From Pseudoalteromonas distincta (GTDB lineage Bacteria; Pseudomonadota; Gammaproteobacteria; Enterobacterales; Alteromonadaceae): a stretch of DNA of 64,000 nucleotides. Of the stretch, positions 17,711 to 26,494 are shown piece by piece. The DNA lies in contig NZ_JWIG01000013.1 in the NCBI RefSeq assembly GCF_000814675.1, forward strand, positions 20,806 to 84,805, written 5' to 3'. The position numbers were made by a program, and so were the translations under genes. Below the pieces are notes generated by a model that worked only from the letters and a program-made list of their open reading frames with translations, was not told where the DNA came from and made no database searches. Position 1 is the stretch's first letter; the number at the start of each line of letters is the position of its first letter.

Positions 17711-19123
17711 ATGAAAAAATGGCTCTGTATTATTTGTGGTCTTATTTACGATGAGGCTCAAGGCTGGCCAGCTGATGGCATTTTACCAGGCACTCGTTGG
17801 GAAGATGTACCAGAAGATTGGGTCTGCCCAGATTGTTTAGTAGGTAAAGCTGATTTTGAAATGATGGAGATCACACAAGACGACGTTCAAGTAGCGAGTC
17901 ATGTGGAGCTAATCGAGCAGGCTCAACCTATTGCAGCACAAGACCTAAAATCAGATATTACTTTAAAACCGATTGTTATTATTGGCAGTGGGCATAGTGG
18001 TTATCAAGTAGCGGCAGCACTTCGTAAGCAATCTTCAACGGTCCCTATTACTGTTATTACTGCTGATAACGGCGCGCTTTATAGTAAACCGGCACTATCT
18101 AATTCATTTGCATTAGGTAAAAGTTGTGACGATTTACAAAATGAAAGTGCGTTAGAGTGGGAGCAAAGGCTTAATATTCGTGTCTACCCTCATACTCGAG
18201 TAGAAAAGATTGATAGGAATAAGCAGACCCTAAATACTAATATTGGCAGCTATGAATATAGCAAGTTAGTACTAGCCACTGGTGCTTCTGCTATTAAAAT
18301 CCCGATTGCTGGCGATTGTAGTAATGTATTAAGTATTAATGATTTAACAGACTATCGCTGTTTTAAAAATGAGCTTACAGGAAAAAAACGCATCGCTATT
18401 CTAGGTGATGGTTTAATTGGCTGTGAATTTGCCAACGATTTGAGTGCAAGTGGTTATGACGTGAGTGTAATTGGTTTAGGTAAATGGCCAATTGAGCGCT
18501 TAATTCCACAAATATTAGGAGAGCGTTTAAAGAAATCATTGACCGATATTGGGGTTTCTTGGTTTTTAGAAGACAGTATTTCTCATATTGACGCTGAGCC
18601 TGATGGAAGTTCTCAATTACATTTACAAAGTGGAAAAGTAATTGAAGCTGATTTAGTTATATCGGCCGTTGGCTTAAAAGCAAATACAGCATTAGCAGAG
18701 CAAGCTGGCCTTGAAGTTGGCCGAGGTATAAAGGTTAACGACTATGGTCAAACAAGTGATGAAACTATTTTTTCATTGGGTGATTGCGCCGAAACAAGTC
18801 AAGGCTGGCAGCCATTTATAGCGCCAATTAATCAGCTTGTGCCTTCATTGGTTTCTTGTTTATTAGGCGACTTGACCAAAGCTATTTTTACATGTTCACC
18901 AGTGATAGTGAAAACTCCAATCATGCCTTTATCTATTTATCCTGCGGCAGTAGGGGCACTTGGTGAGTGGCAAATAGAGCAGATTGAAGATGGTTTAACT
19001 GCTCGGTTTTATTCTGTTGATGGTTTATTACTAGGTTTTGCCCTTTTGGGTAAACAAGCTCAGATAAATAGAAGCCACTTACTTGAGCAGCTTAATACAA
19101 AACAGCTTACTGTAGCGGAGTAA
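17711..19123 (+). CDS. Rubredoxin-NAD(P)H:rubredoxin reductase fusion
   Basis: 470 aa. Residues 1-55 form a complete rubredoxin with Fe ligands C6, C9, C39 and C42 (CIICG and CPDC). A ~40-residue linker leads to a two-dinucleotide-fold flavoprotein with FAD motif [18 protein letters not shown] motif [15 protein letters not shown] and the ISLGDC-type FAD ribityl motif (FSLGDCAE). The fold is that of rubredoxin reductases and alkane-hydroxylase redox partners. The start at 17711 has AGGATGAG upstream; 15 in-frame codons before it look untranslated. It follows the ALDH by 99 bp in the same operon. It most likely passes electrons from NAD(P)H to the Rieske oxygenase, in place of the usual plant-type ferredoxin reductase. 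Confidence 0.9.
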   Translation: MKKWLCIICGLIYDEAQGWPADGILPGTRWEDVPEDWVCPDCLVGKADFEMMEITQDDVQVASHVELIEQAQPIAAQDLKSDITLKPIVIIGSGHSGYQVAAALRKQSSTVPITVITADNGALYSKPALSNSFALGKSCDDLQNESALEWEQRLNIRVYPHTRVEKIDRNKQTLNTNIGSYEYSKLVLATGASAIKIPIAGDCSNVLSINDLTDYRCFKNELTGKKRIAILGDGLIGCEFANDLSASGYDVSVIGLGKWPIERLIPQILGERLKKSLTDIGVSWFLEDSISHIDAEPDGSSQLHLQSGKVIEADLVISAVGLKANTALAEQAGLEVGRGIKVNDYGQTSDETIFSLGDCAETSQGWQPFIAPINQLVPSLVSCLLGDLTKAIFTCSPVIVKTPIMPLSIYPAAVGALGEWQIEQIEDGLTARFYSVDGLLLGFALLGKQAQINRSHLLEQLNTKQLTVAE

Positions 19124-19126
19124 TAA

Positions 19127-20449
19127 ATGATTCATTTACCAAACGATGATGCTACATGTGGTTGGTATCATGCAATAACTAAAACACCAGAAAAACCTAG
19201 ACTAACAGGTGAACAAACTGCCGATTACGTTGTACTAGGTGGCGGGTTCGCTGGACTTGCAATGGCTAGGCGACTAGCTTTGCATGCGCCTAATGCACGT
19301 ATTATATTGATTGATGCGCAGCGTATTGGGCAAGGAGCATCGGGTCGAAACTCAGGCTTTGTAATTGATCTACCGCATAAATTTTCATTAGAGCATCCAG
19401 ATCCTGCGCATAAGCAAAAGCTACTTAAGCTTAATCGCTCAGCGATTGATCAGCTTTCGAGTTTAGTGTCGAAATATAAGATTGATTGCCAATGGTCTGC
19501 AGCTGGTAAATATCAAGGTGCAGTCGGTGAGCGTGGTGAAGCTTACTTAGATCATTTTGAACACTTAATGAAAGATTTAGGTGAGCCTTACCAACATATA
19601 AATGGAGATGATCTTTCTAAAGTATTGGGTACAAACTATTACAGTCGCGCTATTTATACACCTGGTGGTTATTTAGTTCAGCCTGCGGCTTTAGCATGCG
19701 GGTTAGGAGATAACCTTCCTGATAATGTTGAGGTATTAGAAAACTCGCCAATAAATAACTTATCTAAAGAGCATGGGAAGTGGCTACTGCACTCTAAGCA
19801 TGGTGTAGTTAAAACACCTAAGTTACTGCTTGGTACTAGTATATTTACGCGAGAGTTTGGCTTTTTAAAAAATCGATTATTACCTGTCATGACTTTTGCT
19901 AGTTGGACCAGGCCTTTAAACGATGATGAAATGAAAGCGTATACAGGGTTGTTAGATTGGGGCTTAACACCCGCAGATCATGCTGGCACAACGATAAGAA
20001 TGACAGCAGATCGCCGCATATTAATTCGTAATACTTACAAGCATGTCGATAAATACGGTGCTAGTTCCACTGTAAATGAAAATGTGCGTAAACAGATTCA
20101 GGATGATCACCGTAAAGTGTTTTTAGCACGTTATCCTCAGTTAATTGACGTTCCTTTTACCCATTCGTGGGGAGGTACTTATGCAATTTCTCGTAATTTT
20201 ACCAACTTTTTTGGCGAATTAGATGATGGCGTATATGCCAGTGCATGTGATAACGGTGTAGGCATTGCGTGGGGGACAGTATCAGGAACATTATTAGCAG
20301 ATTTAGTGATGGGCGAACAATCAGAATCCCTCGACGATATTCAACACGTTACAGGTATGCCCAGCCTTAATCCTCCAGAGCCGTTTTTAGGTATTGGTGT
20401 TAAAAGCCGAATTAGTTTAGCTAAATGGTTAAGCCGGAGCGAAATATGA
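19127..20449 (+). CDS. FAD-dependent amine oxidoreductase (DAO family)
   Basis: 440 aa. The N-terminal FAD fold is YVVLGGGFAGLAMARRLA with the conserved GASGRNSGF segment that is typical of gamma-glutamylputrescine oxidoreductase, sarcosine oxidase and N-methyl amino acid oxidases of the DAO fold. The C-terminal SWGGTYAISRN and ASACDNGVGIAWGTVSG complete the family pattern. It begins 3 bp after the previous stop. Expected chemistry is oxidation of a secondary amine or N-methyl group, which fits the later steps of methylated-amine breakdown. The substrate is unknown. Confidence 0.88.
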   Translation: MIHLPNDDATCGWYHAITKTPEKPRLTGEQTADYVVLGGGFAGLAMARRLALHAPNARIILIDAQRIGQGASGRNSGFVIDLPHKFSLEHPDPAHKQKLLKLNRSAIDQLSSLVSKYKIDCQWSAAGKYQGAVGERGEAYLDHFEHLMKDLGEPYQHINGDDLSKVLGTNYYSRAIYTPGGYLVQPAALACGLGDNLPDNVEVLENSPINNLSKEHGKWLLHSKHGVVKTPKLLLGTSIFTREFGFLKNRLLPVMTFASWTRPLNDDEMKAYTGLLDWGLTPADHAGTTIRMTADRRILIRNTYKHVDKYGASSTVNENVRKQIQDDHRKVFLARYPQLIDVPFTHSWGGTYAISRNFTNFFGELDDGVYASACDNGVGIAWGTVSGTLLADLVMGEQSESLDDIQHVTGMPSLNPPEPFLGIGVKSRISLAKWLSRSEI

Positions 20450-20796
20450 AACAAGTTAAATTAGTAGACAGCAAAAATCTAGATTTTAATGTTAGAGGGG
20501 AGACCCTTGGTATGGCTTATGTTGCACGTGCTTTAAGCACAGAAATATCACCTCACATTGGAGTGGGTTTTGCTAAGTGGGAAGGGGCGAAAGTTGCTTG
20601 GACCGTTTTATACGATGAAGTTATTTTTGTAATTGAAGGGTGCTTTGAGCTAACTGCAAATGGAGAAACGCATTTGGTTCATCCGGGTCAAATGTTATGG
20701 ATACCTGAGAATACAGAATTGGTATACGGCGGGCATGCGTTATTTGGCTATGTGGTACACCCAGGTAATTGGAAAGAAATACATGGAATAGTTTAA
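20446..20796 (+). CDS. Cupin protein, EutQ-like
   Basis: 116 aa, single cupin barrel resembling the EutQ / DUF861 family, with motif 1 WTVLYDEVIFVIEGCFELTA and motif 2 HPGQMLWIPENTELVYG. The start overlaps the previous stop as ATGA, so the two are translationally coupled. An open extension of seven codons upstream lies inside the preceding gene. Cupins of this type often accompany amine catabolic genes, but their activity is mostly unproven. It could be an isomerase/hydrolase step or a substrate-binding helper. Last gene of the Rieske operon, followed by a terminator. Confidence 0.82.
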   Translation: MKQVKLVDSKNLDFNVRGETLGMAYVARALSTEISPHIGVGFAKWEGAKVAWTVLYDEVIFVIEGCFELTANGETHLVHPGQMLWIPENTELVYGGHALFGYVVHPGNWKEIHGIV

Positions 20797-20821
20797 TTTT
20801 TAAATCTACACATAGTTCCTG

Positions 20822-20855
20822 AGCCCTTAGTGCAACCAAACTAAGGGCTTTTTTA
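20822..20855 (+). terminator. Rho-independent terminator of the Rieske operon
   Basis: Stem GCCCTTAG / CTAAGGGC followed by six T. Confidence 0.9.
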
Positions 20856-20906
20856 GTATATTAGAAGAACTCAATTTTTGTAATTTAGGTAAATTTAAAA
20901 CCAAAT

Positions 20907-21028
20907 ATTAGACTAAAGTCTATAGGTTAGATTTATTCACTTATTAGGTTTGTTTTTATCGTTTGTCGGTTTTGTGTTAATTCTCTAAAGTTTAGTCGTC
21001 GGCAACAAGTACGACTTAACTAATTAGG
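20907..21028 (+). promoter_or_regulatory. Conserved leader of small secreted paralog, copy C
   Basis: Same leader as at 6292 and 9244, including the perfect dyad TAGACT-AA-AGTCTA and the TTGTCG/TAAAGT promoter candidate. The hairpin is AGTCGT...ACGACT (20994-21016). Here a G-U pair of copies A and B is a G-C pair, so pairing is preserved. Confidence 0.8.
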
Positions 21029-21037
21029 AATATAATC

Positions 21038-21448
21038 ATGAAATTTACACTTTTAAAAACCATCGCTCTTGGCTCATTATTAACTTGCTCAGCTGCTGCA
21101 ATGGCTAATCAAGGTGATTATAAATTAATGGTTATTGAAGACTCTGTAACTGCAGCACCCGCATTTGAAAAATCATTTAATAGCTGTGCTATAAATGTTG
21201 AAGCAAGAAACTACGAAGAAGCAGAAGCTATTTGTACACAAGCTATTGCATTGCTTAAGCAAAGCCATGGTCCGCGTTTAAAAGTACGTGAACTTACATC
21301 GTTTGCATTAAGTAACCGTGGTGTAGCACGTATTAAGGCTCAAAAAGACACTGCTGGTATTTCTGATTTATATGAAGCAGTTCAAATTTCTAAAAACTCA
21401 CTTGTAACGCATAACTTAACTCGCGCTAAAAAAGAGTTATCTCTTTGA
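21038..21448 (+). CDS. Small secreted TPR-like protein, paralog C
   Basis: 136 aa, the most diverged of the three paralogs. The signal peptide is almost unchanged (GSLLTCSAAAMA), and both cysteines, the TPR-like spacing, LTSFALSNRGVAR and the C-terminal KELSL are kept. The mature part carries many substitutions, for example EARNYEEAEAICTQAIALLK. The leader is conserved far better than the protein would require. Function unknown. It lies directly after the catabolic operon. Confidence 0.85.
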   Translation: MKFTLLKTIALGSLLTCSAAAMANQGDYKLMVIEDSVTAAPAFEKSFNSCAINVEARNYEEAEAICTQAIALLKQSHGPRLKVRELTSFALSNRGVARIKAQKDTAGISDLYEAVQISKNSLVTHNLTRAKKELSL

Positions 21449-21491
21449 GATTAACTTTATAGCTTGAATTAGCTGTAAAATTTGCGAGTAG

Positions 21492-21531
21492 CAAAACCCC
21501 ACGTTAGGTAAAGTTTAACGTGGGGTTTTTG
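21492..21531 (+). terminator. Rho-independent terminator of paralog C
   Basis: Stem AACCCCACGTTA / TAACGTGGGGTT with a T-run. Confidence 0.88.
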
Positions 21532-21757
21532 TATTTGTATTAAAAACACATTTGCTTACAAAAAACTCTCTACCACCAACCCCCTTTAAACTTGGTACAT
21601 ATAGCTTATATTAGTGAATAAAAGTGAATAGTATGTTTATTTAATTAACAAATGTAAGAGCTAAATATAACATGCTGTGTCACTATATAGGTACAGGGCA
21701 TGTTAACTTGTTGCCATCCCCCCATAAAAATTCAATAAATTTCTGTTGTTTAAATTT

Positions 21758-21914
21758 ATACCAACCTACATAAATCTTTGAGTAATTTAACAAATTAAAT
21801 TGCACTATAACGTCGTTAAAATTTTATTTAAAACAACTAGATACAAAAATTTTTGCCTCGTTCTAGCATAATTTCTTAACGTTAACTAGAACCCATAGAT
21901 AAGCAGATTGGCAT
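21758..21914. repeat. ~160-bp ATACCA...TTGG(T/C)AT element, copy C (diverged)
   Basis: Starts ATACCAACC and ends GATTGGCAT. The middle matches the copies at 48944 and 56868: CGTTAAAA, then CAACTA, then the AATTTTTGCCT block. It is 157 bp long, against 162 bp for the other two. It sits in the otherwise empty 21.5-22.0 kb interval. Confidence 0.7.
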
Positions 21915-21999
21915 TACTTATTTTGTATTAAAGTAACTTATTTAATTTATAACAATATGATTTTTAATAATAATTAAAGTGCAAAAAAGAAGTCTTTGT

Positions 22000-23487
22000 A
22001 TGTTTTTTAAAAAAAGTCAGTTAGCTATTTCATTAGCGTTTACGCTAGGCCTTGTTGGATGTGGTGGCGGTGATAAAGCGGCCGTTGTAGAGCCAGTTGT
22101 AGCTAAGCCAGATCCCGTAAAAGTAGATCCCGTAGAAGTTAACACTATCTCTCTTACTGGAAAGGTCATAGATGGTTATGTATCTGGTGCAATAGTATGG
22201 CTGGATATTGATGGCGATGGTATTTTTGATGAGCAATCAGAACCTTCTGTAGTCTCTGAAGAATCGGGTAATTATAGTTTTAATTTTACAGAAGAGCAGG
22301 CGCTGTGTGTGCCGTATTCAACTATGTACGTTGATGTACCGGTTGGCGCAATTGACGAGGACTTAGGAGAGGTAACACAAGCGTATCAAATGTCATTTCC
22401 ACCCTCAATTGAGGCTTTGACTGATGAAGATATTCGAAATATATCACCTTTAACAACCGTTATTTGGGAGCAGTTGAGCCTTCAATTACAAAAAAGTGGT
22501 AACAATAATTTAAGTTGTGATGCACTTAAAGAAAATACTGAACTACTTGCAAACCTTCAAAGCGAAATAACAAATGTTATGCAAAACTTGGTTGCGCATT
22601 ATAATTTGTCGACAGAGCAAATTTACTCAGATTTTATCGCTACTAACGACAGCGACGCTTACGACAGAGCACAAGCAATTGTTAAGGGACTAAAAGCGGC
22701 CTATAAATTCAAGCAAGAGCTAGATGCTCAGTATCCTGATGCAGAAGAAGTAAGAGCAGTGATTTACCAAGACACAGCAAAAGATGCAGAGTATGGATTT
22801 GAAAATGCATGGTACCGCGATAAAGTTATTTTTGCAGGCGCTGAACTTATTTATGAGCAAGTAAAGCTTCAAAATACAGACGAACTCGACAAAATTGACG
22901 TTATTTTATCTCGATTGGATTCAACAGATACACCTTGGGGCGAAGAATCGTTAAATGGAAAATTAACAGTTAGAGACAATGTTTACATTAACGCCGATCG
23001 TACTTACCGATGCTCTAGCATTGAGAACGTTAGTTTTGAGCAAAGCAATGTGCTTTATGGCGTTTATAATACAAGCCCATCGGTTAACTTTTCTACAGCT
23101 GATGAATGCGTTAGTGCTAATTTAGATACACCGTTCGAGCGAGGTTTTAGCATTAGCTATACTGAGTCAGGATCGTTTTACCAAACTGACTTTGCCTTTA
23201 GAGATGAAAATGCCGACTTTCAAACATTATTTAATTGGGTAAATGTTAAAGACAAAGCTGCTGATTTAGAAACTCAAGATTTAGTGACCGTACTCGCTGT
23301 TATGCCCTATAAGTTTGATGACGAAACATCTATTGATGCTAGCTTTTGGCGTAAATACAAAACCACAGACAACGTACGTATTATTAAAACAATTGAAGGG
23401 AAATGGTTTAGAGATACCCGCCGAGAAGATGGAACAATGCTGCATGAGTGCGGTGAAAATGGTGTTGACTGGGTGCAATGCGAATAA
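22000..23487 (+). CDS. Predicted lipoprotein of unknown function
   Basis: 495 aa from the ATG at 22000; a GTG seven codons upstream is an alternative. The lipoprotein signal peptide ends in the lipobox LVGC-GGG, and the residues after the Cys (GGGDK) indicate outer-membrane retention. A low-complexity Pro/Val linker (VEPVVAKPDPVKVDPVEV) follows. Residues ~50-85 resemble a carboxypeptidase-regulatory-like beta-sandwich with a calcium-type loop DIDGDGIFDEQSE. The remainder has four to five cysteines and no motif I know. It is preceded by a repeat element and followed by a terminator, so it is monocistronic. A surface-exposed, Ca-binding protein is a guess. Confidence 0.75.
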   Translation: MFFKKSQLAISLAFTLGLVGCGGGDKAAVVEPVVAKPDPVKVDPVEVNTISLTGKVIDGYVSGAIVWLDIDGDGIFDEQSEPSVVSEESGNYSFNFTEEQALCVPYSTMYVDVPVGAIDEDLGEVTQAYQMSFPPSIEALTDEDIRNISPLTTVIWEQLSLQLQKSGNNNLSCDALKENTELLANLQSEITNVMQNLVAHYNLSTEQIYSDFIATNDSDAYDRAQAIVKGLKAAYKFKQELDAQYPDAEEVRAVIYQDTAKDAEYGFENAWYRDKVIFAGAELIYEQVKLQNTDELDKIDVILSRLDSTDTPWGEESLNGKLTVRDNVYINADRTYRCSSIENVSFEQSNVLYGVYNTSPSVNFSTADECVSANLDTPFERGFSISYTESGSFYQTDFAFRDENADFQTLFNWVNVKDKAADLETQDLVTVLAVMPYKFDDETSIDASFWRKYKTTDNVRIIKTIEGKWFRDTRREDGTMLHECGENGVDWVQCE

Positions 23488-23519
23488 TTTAAAAAGCACT
23501 TTAATAAATATTAGCTTAG

Positions 23520-23554
23520 TGCCAGTCAGTTAATAACTGACTGGCATTTTTTTG
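23520..23554 (+). terminator. Rho-independent terminator
   Basis: Stem TGCCAGTCAGTTA / TAACTGACTGGCA followed by seven T, after the lipoprotein gene. Confidence 0.92.
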
Positions 23555-23723
23555 TTTGAAAAAGCTTACTTTTATGTGCGGTTATAACTGTATACCTGAT
23601 GAACTTTATTTTTAATCTGTTTTTTACTCGGGTTTACTGTAAAATTACTGGGTTAACATTTGTTAAGCGATACTTACAATTGTTATTGCTCATTAAGTAT
23701 TTAAACTAATTTAAGTAGAGCTT

Positions 23724-24062
23724 ATGATTTTTTATATTATAGGGTTAAGTTTACTTGTTATTATTTTATGCGTTGCACTTTATGTAATTTACAGCAACGT
23801 ACATAAAAGTCGGGTAAGAAAATCCAAGGAATACAACGTACTGTTTGATAAAGACACGATAGTTGATGAACTAATCACTCAACTAACAGAAAAAAATCAA
23901 ACACAAGAAAACCAAGATAAAACAGCTAAAGGTAAAGAAGAAATCCTTGCAACATTTGTTGAGTTACATCGCTCTGGTAGCTTTTGCGCACATTTGAGTG
24001 AACAGGAAATTATTTACTTTGTTAAAAAGAAATTAAACATGGAGAGTAATAAAAATGGATAG
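23724..24062 (+). CDS. Small membrane-anchored protein paired with SPFH protein
   Basis: 112 aa. One N-terminal transmembrane helix (FYIIGLSLLVIILCVALYVIY) is followed by a charged cytoplasmic domain with a Gln/Glu-rich linker and the segment EEILATFVELHRSGSFCAHL, then SEQEIIYFVKKKLN. No family recognised. The last 8 bp overlap the SPFH gene, so the two are co-translated and probably act together. Confidence 0.75.
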   Translation: MIFYIIGLSLLVIILCVALYVIYSNVHKSRVRKSKEYNVLFDKDTIVDELITQLTEKNQTQENQDKTAKGKEEILATFVELHRSGSFCAHLSEQEIIYFVKKKLNMESNKNG

Positions 24063-25395
24063 CGAAAAAGCAGTCCCAGCAGTAAAAAGTGACTCATTTA
24101 TGAGTCGATTTGGTCGTCGTAATGTAATTATAGTGTCATCAATTGTTGTTGTATTGGTCGTGATAGCAACCCTTACATCGCAAGTTGTTTCGTGGAATGA
24201 AGCAGATGAGCGTTTAGTACATCAATCGGCTTTTACAGGTAACTTAACCGTAATAAATCAAGCAGGCCCTTACTTAAAAGCATTTGGTAGTACATCCGCT
24301 TATAAAAAAGTAATTTCGATTAACTTTACGGGCGATGCTGGTGCAACAGCAAGCGCAATTGTGCCGTTAATTCCGATTCGATTTTTAGATACCACAACAG
24401 GTGGCGCACGAGGTGTTTCTCGTTTTAGATTGCCAGGCAATGTACCTGCAGCAGAGTCGGGTGCTCTACGTGGTTTACTTAAAATACACGAAGAGTTTGG
24501 TTCACAAGAAACATTAATATCTAATTTATTAATGCGTGCAACCACCGAAAATGTAAAAGCGTCGGCGCGAATGATGTCGGTAGAGCAACATTACTCTGGT
24601 GGTAATGGTCAATTAAGCCAAGATTTTGCTGATCAATTAACCAACGGTATTTTTGTTACTGAACAAATTATTAGTACGGGTGAGCGCGATAAATCTGACG
24701 ACTTAGGTAATTTAAGTAAACAGCAACGTGTCACTATTAATATTAAAATGGATGATGAGGGTAATACACTGCGTAACGCACCTATTTTAGGCGCTTACGG
24801 TATTACAGTAGTTGATGCCAGCATTATTGATATTGACTACGAAAGCAAAGTAAATGCTCGCCTTGAAGCTCAAAAGCAGGCTGCTGCTGATGAAGCGCTA
24901 GCGCGTCAAAACCTTAAAAAAGCAGAGCAACAAGCGCGTACCGAAGTGGCTTTAGGTGAACAAGCAATTGCTAAGCAACGTGCTGAATCTGAAAAGCTAA
25001 AAATAAAAGAGCAAATTGATGCTGAACGAATTAAGGCAAATGCCATTATTTCTGCACAGCAACGAGTGGCTGTAAAAGCGGAGCTTGCAAAAGAACAAGA
25101 AGAGATTTTAAAGCAACAACGTTTAGAAGCATTAGGTATGGACGTTTTAGCTGAGGCTCGTTTAAGAGCTAAGTCTGCTGCACTTGATCCAAAGTATGTA
25201 TTTGATGAAACGCTAAAAGCAGAAGTTAAAATTCAAACCGCTTTATTTACAAGCCTAGGTAATAGCCGTTTAGTGCCTGAAATTGTAATAGGCGCAGGCC
25301 AAGGCGATCAAAGTAATGGCTCTGAATTTATGCGTTTATTAGCCGCCGATGCTGCATTAAGCCTTAAAAAGCGTTTAGAAAAAGAGAAAAAATAA
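24055..25395 (+). CDS. SPFH/band-7-like membrane protein
   Basis: 446 aa. A single N-terminal transmembrane helix (IVSSIVVVLVVIATLTSQVV, residues ~26-45) is followed by a long domain reminiscent of SPFH/prohibitin proteins. An Ala/Glu/Lys/Gln-rich coiled coil runs over residues ~270-365 (ARLEAQKQAAADEALARQN onward). The C-terminal part resembles the flotillin-like tail. It overlaps the upstream small membrane gene by 8 bp. No NfeD partner or protease gene is adjacent, unlike common bacterial SPFH operons. Presumed role: oligomeric membrane scaffold. SPFH membership is judged from architecture and needs a profile search. Confidence 0.7.
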   Translation: MDSEKAVPAVKSDSFMSRFGRRNVIIVSSIVVVLVVIATLTSQVVSWNEADERLVHQSAFTGNLTVINQAGPYLKAFGSTSAYKKVISINFTGDAGATASAIVPLIPIRFLDTTTGGARGVSRFRLPGNVPAAESGALRGLLKIHEEFGSQETLISNLLMRATTENVKASARMMSVEQHYSGGNGQLSQDFADQLTNGIFVTEQIISTGERDKSDDLGNLSKQQRVTINIKMDDEGNTLRNAPILGAYGITVVDASIIDIDYESKVNARLEAQKQAAADEALARQNLKKAEQQARTEVALGEQAIAKQRAESEKLKIKEQIDAERIKANAIISAQQRVAVKAELAKEQEEILKQQRLEALGMDVLAEARLRAKSAALDPKYVFDETLKAEVKIQTALFTSLGNSRLVPEIVIGAGQGDQSNGSEFMRLLAADAALSLKKRLEKEKK

Positions 25396-25423
25396 ACGAT
25401 TAGTTAAGTATTGCACAAACAAT

Positions 25424-25460
25424 AAAAACGTTGGCTGATTCGCATTGGCCAGCGTTTTTT
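25424..25460 (+). terminator. Rho-independent terminator of the SPFH unit
   Basis: Stem AACGTTGGC / GCCAGCGTT (one G-U pair) followed by TTTTTTATT. Confidence 0.85.
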
Positions 25461-25547
25461 ATTGCGTAAATTTTGTTATTGTATGGTGCGGCTTAGCTTG
25501 TGAAAACAAGCTTTTTAAATTATGAAATAAAAGAGTGAGCAGTACTT

Positions 25548-25814
25548 ATGGACCCCAGTAATCAGTTTATTTTAGATTTAGGACAAGAGCATATTACCAT
25601 TCAGCGGCGATATGAAGCGCTGGGAGCGTTTAACGATTTTTTGATTGCTGTTTGGTTTTTAATTGGCAGTTTTTTCTTTTTAAATGACTCACTAATAGAA
25701 AGTGGCACATGGCTGTTTATAGCGGGCAGTGCTCAATTGCTTATAAGACCTGTTTTGAAATTGATCAGCTTAGTACATGTTAGTCGGGTATTTCATTCAA
25801 ATAAAACTTCATAA
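25548..25814 (+). CDS. YrhK-domain membrane protein
   Basis: 88 aa with two hydrophobic helices (FNDFLIAVWFLIGSFFFLN and GTWLFIAGSAQLLIRPVLKL). The pattern, with an N-terminal RRYEALGAFNDF before the first helix and LFIAGS plus a basic end after the second, matches the YrhK-like domain found in small integral membrane proteins. No biochemical role is known. Monocistronic. Confidence 0.75.
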   Translation: MDPSNQFILDLGQEHITIQRRYEALGAFNDFLIAVWFLIGSFFFLNDSLIESGTWLFIAGSAQLLIRPVLKLISLVHVSRVFHSNKTS

Positions 25815-25904
25815 ATAAAACCATAAATACGACTCATGATGAGTTCAGTTATTATGGCTAATAATTTACCAGTATAAGTTATTTAAATATCAAGGATAGA
25901 AAAA

Positions 25905-26420
25905 GTGAAAGTACTTAAGTGGATTGCAATTGTAATAGCTACTTTACTAATTATAGGCTTACTAATTCCCGAAAAAATAATGATTCCGGTACAAGGTGCC
26001 ACAAGTAAAGATTGGAACCATAACACGTTTTGGTACGAGCCTTGGGGTAGGTCGGGTGTGCACAAAGGAATTGATATTTTTGGCATAAAGAACACTCCTG
26101 TAGTTGCCTCAACAAGCGGTATTGTTATATTTGCAGGTGAGTTAACCCGTGGTGGTAAGGTGGTTGCGGTGCTTGGGCCTAAATGGCGCGTGCATTATTT
26201 TGCACATTTAAATGACTACTCGGTAAGTACAGGTGATGTAGTAAGTATAAACAGTCAAATTGGCTTACTGGGCGATACCGGAAATGCCGCAGGAAAACAG
26301 CCTCATGTGCATTATTCTATTTTATCGTTAGTGCCTATGCCGTGGCTTTTTACAACGCAAAACCAAGGGTGGAAAAAGATGTTTTTTTTGAGCCCACATA
26401 AAAAACTCACTGCTAAATAA
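25905..26420 (+). CDS. M23-family (LytM) metallopeptidase
   Basis: 171 aa. An N-terminal hydrophobic anchor (IAIVIATLLIIGLLIP) is followed by a compact M23 domain. The Zn-binding motif HKGIDIF (HxxxD) and the catalytic HVHYSI (HxH) are both intact, so it should be an active peptidoglycan endopeptidase in the periplasm. It is smaller than the EnvC/NlpD type because it has no coiled coil or LysM domain. Single gene. Confidence 0.88.
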   Translation: MKVLKWIAIVIATLLIIGLLIPEKIMIPVQGATSKDWNHNTFWYEPWGRSGVHKGIDIFGIKNTPVVASTSGIVIFAGELTRGGKVVAVLGPKWRVHYFAHLNDYSVSTGDVVSINSQIGLLGDTGNAAGKQPHVHYSILSLVPMPWLFTTQNQGWKKMFFLSPHKKLTAK

Positions 26421-26423
26421 TAG

Positions 26424-26459
26424 TTTTAGCTGTTAAATCAAGATGTTTAACAGCTAAAA
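26424..26459. terminator. Hairpin between convergent M23 and MFS genes
   Basis: A perfect 14-bp stem TTTTAGCTGTTAAA / TTTAACAGCTAAAA. No long T-run on either strand, so terminator activity is likely but not certain. Confidence 0.6.
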
Positions 26460-26494
26460 TCCGTTAATGAACAAGTGTGTATTTAAGCTAAAAA

